DNA from: Stramenopiles sp. TOSAG23-3
Taxonomy: Eukaryota > Sar
Reading direction: 5' to 3'
Assembly (NCBI GenBank): GCA_900128585.1
Contig: LT642373.1
Span: forward strand, 1-20,603
Length of the DNA stretch: 20,603 nucleotides
The stretch's first letter is position 1, and each line of letters opens with the position of its first letter. A program made the position numbers and the translations under genes. This document shows, one piece after another, positions 1-12,000 of the stretch. Under the pieces are notes generated by a model, which saw only the letters and a list, made by a program, of their open reading frames with translations, did not search any database and was not told where the DNA came from.

Positions 1-3000
1 ACAAGCGCAGTGTCCCTCAGTGGAGACGCCCAGAACATCAACGTTCACTTAAGTAGTCAAATTATCGAAGTCGACCCCGCCTACATTAGTCTGTCGTCGC
101 AGAAGACTGTGAAAGTCTTCAACCGCAGTGGCGTCCCTGTACAATTCAGCTGGAAAGCGTTTGGGGCGTCTGTAGAAGAGCAGCACGAGCGCCACAGGCT
201 TCATATGGAGCTGAACCGTATGGAAGAGTTGGAAAAGAAAAATTTAGATTCTCAATTCTTCGAAGAAGAAGAAGGCGACGCGGAAGACTACAGCGATGAC
301 GAGGCAATGGGCAACATGCCGGCGGCCAAACGAAGGGAGCTTGCCGCGCTGGTACGCAAATACAAGCACTTAAGGCGAGCAGTCCAGGAAGATGCTTTGC
401 TTTTTGCAGACGAGAACTTTTCGATCGAGCCTATTTCTGGGGAAGTGTGGGCAAACAGCGAGCTAGAATTCACAATAACATTCTCTCCCGAGCATGCCGC
501 CGATTATGCGTGCGTAGCATTTTTAGAAACTACCGGCCGTGAACAGTGCTTGCCTCTAAAAATCCAGGCCACTGGTATAGGCCCACAGGCCTCGTTCACG
601 TACGACGTCCTGGATATTGGCGACGTATTTGTTAACAGCGAGCACACGTACGAGCTCGTCATGGAAAACAGTGGGGAAATTGATGCGGAGTACGATTTGC
701 AACCGTCTGACACTCCATTCGGACCAAAGTTTAAGTTTTCCCCAGAAAGTGGGAAATTGGCTGTTGGTGAGGCGCACAAAATTGAGGTTTCATTCTGTTC
801 TGAGATTCTTGGCGAATTCTCAGAACATTTTCATTACAATTTGAAAGGGAGCCAGCAGCCCTTGAGTGTCCATTTTAAAGGGCACGTTGTGGGACCAACC
901 TTCCACTTTGATGTGGAAGACATCGATTTTGGTGTCGTGTCTTACGAATTTGTGAACACGAAAAAATTCACCTTGTACAATACAAGCGAGATTCCAATGA
1001 CTTACAAGATGAGGGTCCCCCAGGACGGAAAATTTCTACAGAAAGAATTTGACATTGTTCCCTCGAGCGGGACGATCGTCCCTGATGGTAAAGTGGACAT
1101 ACAAGTAGATTTCATTTCCACGACTGTGCGCCTGTACGAAATGTACCTCACGGTTGACGTTGAAAATGTAGGAGAAGGTCTGCTATCGATTCCGATTAAA
1201 GCGGAGTGCAGGCTGCCAGACGTGCAGGTTGCGAGTGAAGAGATTGACTTTGCCTCTTGCTTTTTGCGGTATCCCTATGAACAAGTGCTGGAACTGGTGA
1301 ACGATAGTGACCAAATGGCTCGGTATGAAATTTTGCCGCAGGAGGAGCACACAATGATTTTAGGTACTTACGAAACGGACGAGGCCAAAGGAACTATTGA
1401 CGCGCGCAGTCGCATAGAAGTTCCGATAACGCTTACGTGTGAAAAGCTGGGGAAAGTCAGCCTTCCACTATTTGTAAAAATAGCAGGGCAAGAGAGACCG
1501 CCAATGAACGTTGCATTGAACGCGAACGCTACTGGGCCAAATGTCATCCTTGACCAAAACGAAGGTATAAATTGGGGGCCAACTACATGCCTAATTCCGT
1601 CTATTCGGGAATTGAAGGTCACGAACGACTCGCTCATTCCTGCCCCGTTCCGTACCTTTATGAAGACGCAAGGCAGTGTATTTTCAGTTAATATTAACGA
1701 AGGTATGCTTGCCCCTCAGGAAAGTATTGTATTAAAGATCACTGCAAAGTTGGACGATACGATTGTACACAAGGACCAGCTGCAAATCATAGTGCACGAG
1801 GGTGGCACGATTGTTGTTCCTCTGGTCGCCAAAGGAGAAGGAACGACTCTATCCTGCGACGATGACATATCATTTATCGAATATGACTACCAATTCACTA
1901 GTGTAACCTGTGAAAAAAGGTTCTTCATAAAGAACCTTGGTCGTCGGAGCCAAGATATCACATGGGTAAACAAAACTGTGAAAGAAAACAATGAAAAGGC
2001 TCAAGCTCAATACACCATCACTCTTCGAGAACACAAAGAGAAAGGCGATGGTAAAAAGAAGAAGAAAAGAAAGCCGCCACCGGAGCCTGTAGAAGCCAGT
2101 CCAGTGTTTACGGTTGAACCAGAAACCGTAACGCTAAAACCAAACACTGGGTGTGAATTCAGCTTCTATGGAAATACTCCCATGACTGAATCGTTTTTGG
2201 AAGAGCTGGTCTGTCAAATTACCCAAGGCAAAGAGAAGAAAGGTCGTCCAATGCTCAACTGCAAATGCCACGGAATTTTCATTAACCCTGTTTTGGAACC
2301 ATCAGCAAAAGAGTTGTCTTACGTGTATACCTGGAGAGACGGTGTCCCATTGACCACACAGACGCAACCAATAACTTTGCGAAATGTGTCCGAGCTGCCA
2401 TTAGAATTTATTCTTCGAACGTCAGAACCGTTCAGTATTGACACGTATGAATTTAAGCTCATGCCCAACGAGACGACGACTGTCAATGTGACTTTTGATC
2501 CCGGGTATAAAGATGATAGGGTCTCGCATGTTGCACAGGGTAAGCTGACGGCCGTATACCGTGAGCACCCAAATCGAGACAATATTCCACTGATTGGTGA
2601 GATTAACTTTCCTAATTTGGAGTTTGATTATACCACTGTTGATTTTGGCACATGTTTGAATGACACGACACAAACTGTTAGCGTTCGTGTTACAAACACC
2701 AGTAGCATTGATACTGATTTGAGTTGGACCTTTGAAGCAGACGAGGAGGCTGCGAGAAAGGCCGCGACTGCTGCGAAGCCGTATATTCCAGTAAACCAAG
2801 TTTTTGACGTACTCCCGATACGTAGTTTATTGCGTCCCGGTGAATCTGAAATAGTAGAGTTTGCCTTTTATGGTCATGCCAACCGCAAGTTTCGAACCAC
2901 ATGCGTAGGCTTAGTCCAAGGGGGCCCAGAGTACCCTATTGTATTGCAAGGCGAAGCGTCTTTAATAGCTCACAGAATAGACCAGACATATTTGGATTTC

Positions 3001-6000
3001 GGAAAAGTTCCATATGATGTCGAAGATGAAGTGAAAGAATTTAGTATTGTGAATCCAGGACGTGTTCCATTTGATTATAGGCTACGGTTGGATGAGTTGT
3101 CTCGCCCCGGCATCGTTGTTGCAGGGCCAGTGTCTGGTAAAATATATGCTGGTGATAAACAGAAAGTTACGGTCCGATTCCAGCCGGGGGTCCCTGACCG
3201 CATCATGGAAACGCTAAAAGTGGATATTGCCCATTTTGAACCCATAATGTTTCCAGTCTACGGACACGGTATATTCACGAATGTTTACGTTAGCTTGCCT
3301 CGAGAAGATGAGAATGATGAAATCTGGCTGGCGACGGTTGAGGAAGCAAGAAGAGCAATTGAAGGAGCAGAGAACGGAGAGGTAGCGCCCAATCAACCTC
3401 CACTTCCTCCGGCATTTGCTCAAGATCAAGAACGTCCAGATACGAAACAATCAACGCTCACTACCGGTCGGGCAGCTATCAAAGAAAGAGCGAAAGAGAA
3501 TGGGATCGAAATTAGTCAAGAAAATGCTGCTCTACCGCCAAAAACAGCTCCAGCAATGTTAGCAATACCGATCTCGGCTCGAAAAGATTCGATTGGTCGA
3601 AAAGATTCGATTGAAACCGTTCCAGATGCCCTCCTTCTGGGTGCAGAGAAAGACAAAAGCATGAAAATACAAAACGAAGCCAATCGTATTGTGTTCATGC
3701 GATACCTACTGAAACAATTAGAAAACAATGCTAATGCCTTTGATATGGATGCGGTTCCTGAAGTAAATGAGGATGAAGACAGCGATGATCCGTTTGCAAA
3801 AACAGAAACGAAGAGGGACATGCGCAAATCAGTTCCAGTTCCAAAATTGTCCCTTGCTGCAGCAGTGGTCGAAGCCCCAAGCAAAAATGCAATGCAACGA
3901 GCAAAACCCATTGAAGAAGAAATGGATGGTGGTTTAATGACAGTGCGCAGTCAGTTTACACCTGACTTCATTCTAGCAAAATACGTGTGTGACTTTGGTC
4001 ATGTAGTGGCCGGTACTGTGCGCAAAAAGAAGTTCACTGTCGCAAACACGGGCTACTTACCGGTAACCTTCACAATAGATGCAGGACCTGCTACTTCCAA
4101 AGGGTTTCATATAGATCCAGAAAAGGTTAAGAATGTCCCGGAAGGAGAAGACATCCCCTTCAAGATTGCGTTCAAGTCAAAACGAAGTCGCTTGGGCCCC
4201 ATTCAAGTAGAAGTGCCAGTATTTTTAAAGGATGGCCCAGCACTAGTAATCGTGTTGAAGGCTAACGTAACGGTTCCGGATGTATCCGTTAATCCTGAAA
4301 AAGGAATTAACTTTGGAACTGTACTTTTGGGGCGAACAAAGATCATCAATTTTCAATTGAAGAATTTAGCACCTGTTCCAACGACATGGACGCGGGCAAA
4401 GCAAGCTAAGAATGGTCAAGATGAAAATTACTTTATATGCACTCCTGATATAGGAACTTTGGCACCAGGTGAGGCCCAAAACGTCCAAGTCCACTTTACG
4501 CCTACTTCAAATCGCTCCTATGATTTTAAATTGCCGATCAAAATAACGTCAAACCCGAAGCAAAAAATTATTGATCTGAAAGGGCAAGGAAAAGAACTAT
4601 CAATTAACCTCAACCCATCCCGCGTTCAGCAAGTTCCTGTACTCCCATTTGCTGATCCTACGTCCGTGCAGGTCACTGTGACAAACGAGCATGACTACCC
4701 AATTGAATTTTTCAGCTTAGATTTCGATGGTCAGTACAAAGAGGAAGAAAAATCATTGCGAGAAATTGACCCCGATTTATGGACAGGACACATCACCAGT
4801 GATTCAATAGCAAAGGGGCACAGTTACAATACTACCATGATTGTTGAGCCCCGCGAAGTAGGGCAAGGCCTTCCCGAAAAAGTCATGGAAAATGTCAACC
4901 GACGAAAACGCAAGGAAGCTAGACGTGAAAAGAGAGCCGCTCGTGCAGCTGCTAAACTTGCCGCCGAATCTGCTGGTGAAGAGTTTCCGCCTGAAGGTGA
5001 AGATCAAGAAAATTTAGACAGTACAGATGAAGAAGATGGCGGGGTTGGTGAACTTGAGGTCGAAGAGATTCCACCGACTAACAGAGAGGAAGGATTAGCA
5101 CTTGACATAGTATTTGAGGGCCTTCCAATGTCTGGTGCTGATGACTTGGGAAGAAAATTCGGTCTTGATAAAGGCTATACGCTCGTTGATATTGATGAAA
5201 TGGTCCAGGACGCTATTGATACTAACACTCTTGGTGGCCGTGCGGCGAAAAAAATATTTGGATACTCAGAAGAGGGAGAAGCACCAGAAAATGTAGAGGA
5301 TTGGACCTTGCCAAACGAATTGCTTGTTGCTATTGTCCAAGCACGTCTAAGTAACCGTGACTGTGGTGAAGGGGCAATTTTTCCTTCTCTTCTCACAAAG
5401 TATGCCACGCCAGTTAATATGGCTGCCGCAATCAAAGAAGCTCTTTCTAAGCAAGTAGCAGAAGAAAAGAAAGTGGAAGCAACAGAAAACGCGGAGTCGC
5501 CAGAAGAAGCTGCCCCCGAAGAACTCCCGTTGCTTAAACAAGCCACTGATCATGGCCGCACACTAAAAGTTGCCTCTGGAGACCTACGAATGATTGTGTT
5601 TTCTAGTAGTGAGGAAGGAGAATTCACTGAGTACATCAAGAACCTCCGAAAATCGCTGCAAGAAGCTTCAAAAGAGCCTGTTGTAGAAAATGAAGGGGAA
5701 GAAAAGACAGAAGAGAAGGAAGATGAAGAGCAAGCTAGTGATGCCGCTTTTGAGTCTGATCCTTTTGTAGAACTGTCAACGGAAGAAGTTGATGCAATGG
5801 CGGAAGAAGAGCGTGCAGACTATGACGCGCAATTGAAGAAATTTCAAAACCAAAAGGAAAAAGAAGCCCGTGAACTTGCTGCGAATATGCTAATTAAATT
5901 GGAAAGTGCTCTTTCAGAAGCCGCCCCAGATTTGCAGATGACGGATGAGGAAGTAGCTGAACTTAATGAAGATTCCGTGGATGAATACACCAAGAGTAGG

Positions 6001-9000
6001 GCGGCGCTTCTGTACTCCTCTTCAGTGGCAAAAATAGAAGAAATAAAATCTGCATTCGGATATGTACCGGCAGAACCTGAAAAGGAAGAAGAAGAACAAA
6101 TTCCTGAAGAAAAGACTGGGGAAAGTGATGGAGATGAGGATGAGGAAGACGATGATGAAGAAAAGGAGGAGGGCGCTGATGAAGAGGACCAAGTTGAAGG
6201 TGCGGGTGAGGCTCAAGAGGACGAAAAAGCCGAGGATGCTGCCAAAGAACAGGAAGCCGCAGAACCAGAAGTCGAGGAAGCCGAGGAAGTTGTGCCCCTT
6301 GTACTACTTGTTCCGGTACAACCAGAATCAACAGAAGCTAGTCTTGCCACCTCTTTGTTTGAAATAGCACCGGAAGCCCCACAAGCCCCTGAATTTGTTC
6401 TTCCTATTCCAGATCCTGTTGAAAATGAAATTCTAATTAAGCCAAATGAAAGAAAGAACAGAAAGCGAGTGAACTGTTTCAAGATTGTTACGCTAGGAAA
6501 GCCATCGGGCATTGGAGAAGACAACACGTTCAAAGTATTGAGCGAAGACGAGATAGCTGCTCTTGATGACGAAGCAAAAGCAAACTACGAAGCTGAAATT
6601 CAAGAGCTTCAAACTCTCAAATCTTCAACTAGATGGATTTTGCCCCCGCAATCTCAAGTGGTTTTAGCCATTGAGTTTGCGTCTGAGCAGACTGGTAAAA
6701 GTGACTCAGTTCTTGACTTTGAAGTAGTCGGATCCGAAAGGACATTCAGTTTATCTTCTCATGGTGTATGTGCGGTGCCAGCAATGAACAAGCAACCAAT
6801 GGTAGTATTTACTCGACGTGCACGTGGTCGCCCTGCCCCAGAAAAGGTTCACAAACGCTTCGTAGAGGGACGACAAAGCTACGAATTTGGCCCTCTCCTG
6901 ATAAATAAGCCACGACAAGTGCTGGAAGACATTATTGCTGAAATGGAGGCTCAGGTAGAAGATGTCGATCAAAAGACTCAAGAAGCTCGAACCATGGCAC
7001 TTTTTGATAAACTTTCAAAGATTGATAATGCTGATACTCTGAACATCTCAAACAGTGGAGTATTTGACACTCGCGTAGATTTTACGTTCAAAGATGGGGA
7101 AGGGGAATCACCCTCGCCATTCGTAATTTACCCACGCTTTGTAGAGTTGCCGAAAGGTGAAACGAAACAAATTTCAATTTGGGCATTTCCCGAAACAGCG
7201 GAGCAGCACGATGACATAATAGTGTGCAGTGTGCAGGACAACCCAGCGGTAGAAACTTTTGCTCTCTCCTGCCTGGGAGCGACCCCACAAATTGACATTC
7301 ATGGACCATGGGAGAAAAAGGTGGAGAAAACAGTTGAAGAAGACGAGGAAGCGCCCACTGGACCAATTATTGATTTTGACCGCTTGCTATTAAAACGCCG
7401 TGAAGCCCGGGATTTTTCGGTCGTTAATACGTGTTCTATCCCTGTTGCGTGGCGACTTAGTCTTAGCGAAAACATTTTGGGTAGGAATGAGTTTGAAGTA
7501 AGTCCTACAGAAGGAGTCTTGAACCCAGGCCAGACGGAGTATATCACTATAAATTTTGAAGCCCTTGAGCCGTTCAAATTTGATGCTGAAAGTATATTAA
7601 TTGAATACTCCGACACTGAAGGTGGTTTGCCGCCTAAAGAAGTTCCAGAAGGCGAAGAAGCAACTGAAGGGCGGATTGAAACCGTAAATATTGATGTAAG
7701 AGCTGAAGCGTATGGAATCAAATATGTCATTCCAGAGTTCGGAAACACGGCGCCTAGTCAGCCCGGAAAAAAGGAGGCAGAAGCCGCTCCTCCTGTCTCA
7801 GACGAAGAGAAAGCTGAACTTGAAGGTGGAGTCTTGAACTTTGGAGCACTTCGTGTATTCGAAAAAGCAGAAAAGTCCTTCACTTTGACAAACGCTGGTG
7901 ACTACCAAATTAGGTTTGACTTCGAAATCAGAAGACGCTCTTCCCAAAAATTGTTCCAAATAGAACCGATAAGCGGTGTTCTAGATAGTGGAGGAGAACA
8001 AGTAATCGTGCTTAAGTTCAATTCCGAAACTGAAGTAAATTTGAAGAATAACAAAGATATACGCTGCAGTATTTACGAACCGAAAACCGACGAATTTTTT
8101 GAAAGTTTCGACCTAACTACTACTGTGCGATCTATGTTTTCATCGTTCCGTCTGCAACCATTGCGCGGTGTTAACTTCAGTGCCGTCAAGTATGGTCAAA
8201 CAGTAACTCGATCGATCGAGTTGAAAAATGAAGGGGAATTCGATTTCGTTTACAGCGTTGTCGATGTCCTTGCTGATGATGAACAACAGAAAACAGAAAT
8301 GCAAGAAGCACAGGCGAGCGGGGAAGAAGCTGTTACTGAACTAAAAGCCAGCAGAGACGAAAAGCAGAAAGCGTGGTTGAGTAATCTGCTCGATCCATCG
8401 ACTGTTGTAAATGATAGTCCCTTGACTGTCGGGCCATTTACGATTGAGCCGGCTAACGGCGTTATTGTACCTGGTGCAACCACACGAATAACGTTGAACT
8501 TTGTTGCCGAAGGAGCTCAATTGTATCGTAATCCACTTCGATTTGACATCTCGGGACGTGCACCAAACAATCAATCTGGGCGCACATTTGAAGTTGTTGG
8601 AGAAAGTTGTATTCCAGGCATTGATGCTGAATCTTTTGAGTCCATATTTGAAGAACAGTCTGTTGTGCCCAGGCTAGAGTTTAATGAAGTGGAAACAGAC
8701 GATCCCGATTATGCTAGTGGACCGAAAAGGATCAGTATGTATGCTGAAGAGCAGGGGACCTTCTCCTTTGGGGCCGTGGTGCCAAGCCAATCTGGTAAAC
8801 TAGGGGTTGCAGAGCGCTTAAAAATTTCAAATCACAATAAGATTAAATGTGTCGTGAAATTTTCTTTGACGATGCGAGGTGTTGATGAAGGGAAAACTGA
8901 AGAAACCGGCGCTGCCTTTCGAATCCAACCTGCAAGCATCGAGCTGCCTCCACATGAGCACAGGTATGTCACAGTTTACTTCAAACCGAGTGAAATGAGA

Positions 9001-12000
9001 TCCTACACTGCAGCTTTTGAAGCAAACGTTGAAGATGGTACGGAACCGAGAACTCGCCAGCTTCGATTTGATGTCACTGGTGAAGGGACTCTGCCGTGTG
9101 TGACTGTGGAACAGCCAACCGCCGTAGATACTGATGGTTCTCTGATGATTGATTACAACCGCGCAAATGCTGGAAAGAGCAAGACGGAAACCATTTCATT
9201 GCGAAATGCGGGAACTGTGTCGGCCACCCTTTACTTTGATATGGAGTTGAACAATGCATTTACGTTTCCGTACCGAGGCCGTACAATAACACTTCCTCCC
9301 CGTGGAGTAGAACAGATGAATGTAACATTTAATCCACCTAGTGCGCAAGAGGAACCGTTCGAAGCTCTTATTAAAATGACTGTCATGCAAAACGAATATG
9401 AAGCAACAAAGATTCGCTTGAAAGGCATTGGATACTTGGAGGACCTAGCAATCGAAGGGTTACCAGGCGGCAGTTCTGATGAGATCAATTTTGGCCAAAT
9501 GGATGTTGTGCCAGGCGCACTAGGCAAACAAATAAGCTTCACTTTGAAGAACGATCAACCCGAAGTGATCAAATTTGAATTCCCAGAACATTCTGACTTC
9601 AAATTTTCACCGTCTATTGGCCATATTCACTCGGGAAAAGAAATTGAAGTATTTGCTGAGTTTTTACCTGAAAGCGTCTCCGCGCTCAAAAAAGATGCGG
9701 ATGATGATGCAGCAGAAGTGGAGGAGACGCCATTTGAGCCCATTGTTCATGAAAAGGTCCCTGTAAACATTACTGTGACAAAGCTGGAGCATAAACGGAA
9801 GAAGGTTGGTGAACAGGACGAGGAAGCTATTGCGGCGATGGATGAAGATTCCAAGGCAAAGTATGACGCAGAAATGGAAAAGGCCCCGTTTGAAATGATT
9901 CCTCACTGGGATAATTCCCAAACGTCCATAAGTTACAACGATGAAGGTGAAAAAAGTGTGGAAGTAGCACCAGAGCCAGAACACGAAGTCGTTGGTGAGC
10001 CCAAAGAGATAGCCATCAAACTGAGTGGAAGTGCTGATACAATCCAGTATGAATGTGCGACCAATCAAATTGCATTCCGGCCAACTATGATGTTCCAGAC
10101 AAGGAGCTATAAGTTCACGGTATCGAATCCTGGTAAAACGACTTTGAGTTATGACTGGGCACTGAAGAACAAGAATCAAAAGGGAAGCACAATCCGGTTA
10201 GGATCCCCCAGTGCAGACGAAAAGGGTCCCTCAAGCATTGCGTGCCCATTTACTATTACTCCTCAGCGAGGAACAATTCTTGCGTCTGGAAACGAATCTT
10301 TCGTAGTCCGCTTTGCGCCCATGGAAGTTCCCACAACCTTAGGTGGAGTGTTCAACTACGATGCGAAGGCGTGCATTGAAAACTTAGCTGAAGGTACTTC
10401 TGACTTAGTGATTGACGTACGTGGAGCTGCTCAGCGCCCTATATGCCATTTTGAGTTACCTAGTACGCACTACCTTGAAATTCGACCAGCAGATATGCCT
10501 GGACCGAGCGGAAACATCGGACCACTTGATCCGTCGATTAAAGTCATCTACTTTGAGTCACTGGGTACCAATATTAAGAACACTCTTCGTTTCAAGGTCA
10601 TCAATCCAACGAATATGGGCTACGATTTTATGTGGGAAGCTGTTGGAAACCCCCACCCGGCTTTCAATAACGCTATCAAAAGTGGAACTGTTTTGCCTGG
10701 CCGTCGCCATGAACAAATATTTGAGTACACACCAAGCAAGAACGATGCAAGCGGATACCAGGAATCATTTTGGAGATTTATGATCCCACGGCAGGGTGTA
10801 GACCAACTCTTTCTGGTAGCTGGTACTGTCAATGATCCCCGTGTCACCCTTGACAGGACGTTCGTGAACTTTGGCAATGTGCTGATGGGGAATCCAGCCA
10901 CGGAAGTCGTGAACTTAATCAACAGAGAAGATCTTCCTTTTGCGTTCAACTTCGATAAAAGTCTATTGCGAAGATCAATAATGAGTATCGATCCAATGAG
11001 TGGAGTGGTTCCAGGAAATGCAAAACTGCCTGTGAAAGTCGTGTTTAATCCAGCGGATGAAAAACCGGAAAACCTCAGTGTTGCCTGCGTTATTCGTCGC
11101 AAACCAACAAAGCTGTCGATCAATTTGAAAGGAGAAGGTGCAGGAGTGCACGACACACTCACACTTTTCGACGACTCTGGTGGAGATGGTCTCGACCGTG
11201 GTGTTGAGCTTGCCACTGCTGGTGTTAACTATGTGGACTTCGGGCAGGTCCATATCAATGACACTGTTTACAAACGTATTGTTATTCAAAACTCAGGCAA
11301 ATTCAATTTGGACTTTAAGTGGTCAGCACCTAAGAATCCGCAATTGAAGATCCATCCCTTGCGAGGCATGGTACGAGTTGGTGATCGGTTAGAAGTGAAA
11401 CTTTCTTACCACCCAATTAATGAGGTGCCATTGGGTGGCGTGAAGCTGTCTTGCGATGTTGCAGGGACGCACAAGTATGCCTTGTCTATCAATGGTCAAG
11501 GTGCAAAGCCCATGCTGGACTTCTCTTTTATCGAACACAATTTTGGTCCATGTTTTGTGCCTGAACGTGGTGGTGCACCGATGCCAGAGACGGCCATACT
11601 GCGCTTGACGAACAATGAGATGGAAAATGACGTAGCATTTGATTGCTTATTTGAAAAATTACCGCATCTTGAAGTACAAACACAACCGACCATGCTTCGT
11701 CCGACTGAATCAATTGACATACCAATTATTTTTACGGCCAGGGAAGTGCAACAATACCATGAGACGATCAAATTTGAATTAAATGGATTGTACACCGTCA
11801 ACGTTATTGTGCGTGGAGAGGGTTGTTTGTTAAAGGTAGAACTTGCCAACCCAACTCAGTCGCTTTGCGCTCTTGGAACTTTGCGCGTTGGGCAAGACGC
11901 TGTGCGTAAGGTCCTTCTTGTCAATAAATCAAAACGTGCGGCCAAGTTTACTTTAGAAGATGTCATGGAGGCTGGGCATGGACGCTTGGAAGATCGTGCC

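Larger units (their letters stand above)
5671..6291 (+). other. Acidic, Glu/Lys-rich linker of HYDIN
   Basis: About residues 1888-2094 of the visible protein are dominated by Glu, Asp, Lys and Ala, with runs such as DEDEEDDDEEKEEGADEED. This is expected to form a charged helix, coiled coil or disordered spacer between the adenylate-kinase-like insert and the next ASH domain. It contains the first two copies of a short repeated motif described separately. No enzymatic motif is seen. Confidence 0.8.

Noticed and set aside
10-12. GTG as the HYDIN start codon
   Set aside because: Eukaryotic genes rarely start at GTG, the frame is open to base 1, and animal HYDIN has about 350-400 more residues before this point.
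5671-6291. Calcium-binding or nuclear acidic domain in HYDIN
   Set aside because: The stretch is acidic low-complexity sequence without EF-hand spacing; composition alone does not support a function.
10620-11216. 198-codon minus-strand frame within HYDIN
   Set aside because: It lies antisense to conserved ASH domains; the translation is low-complexity and unrecognised.
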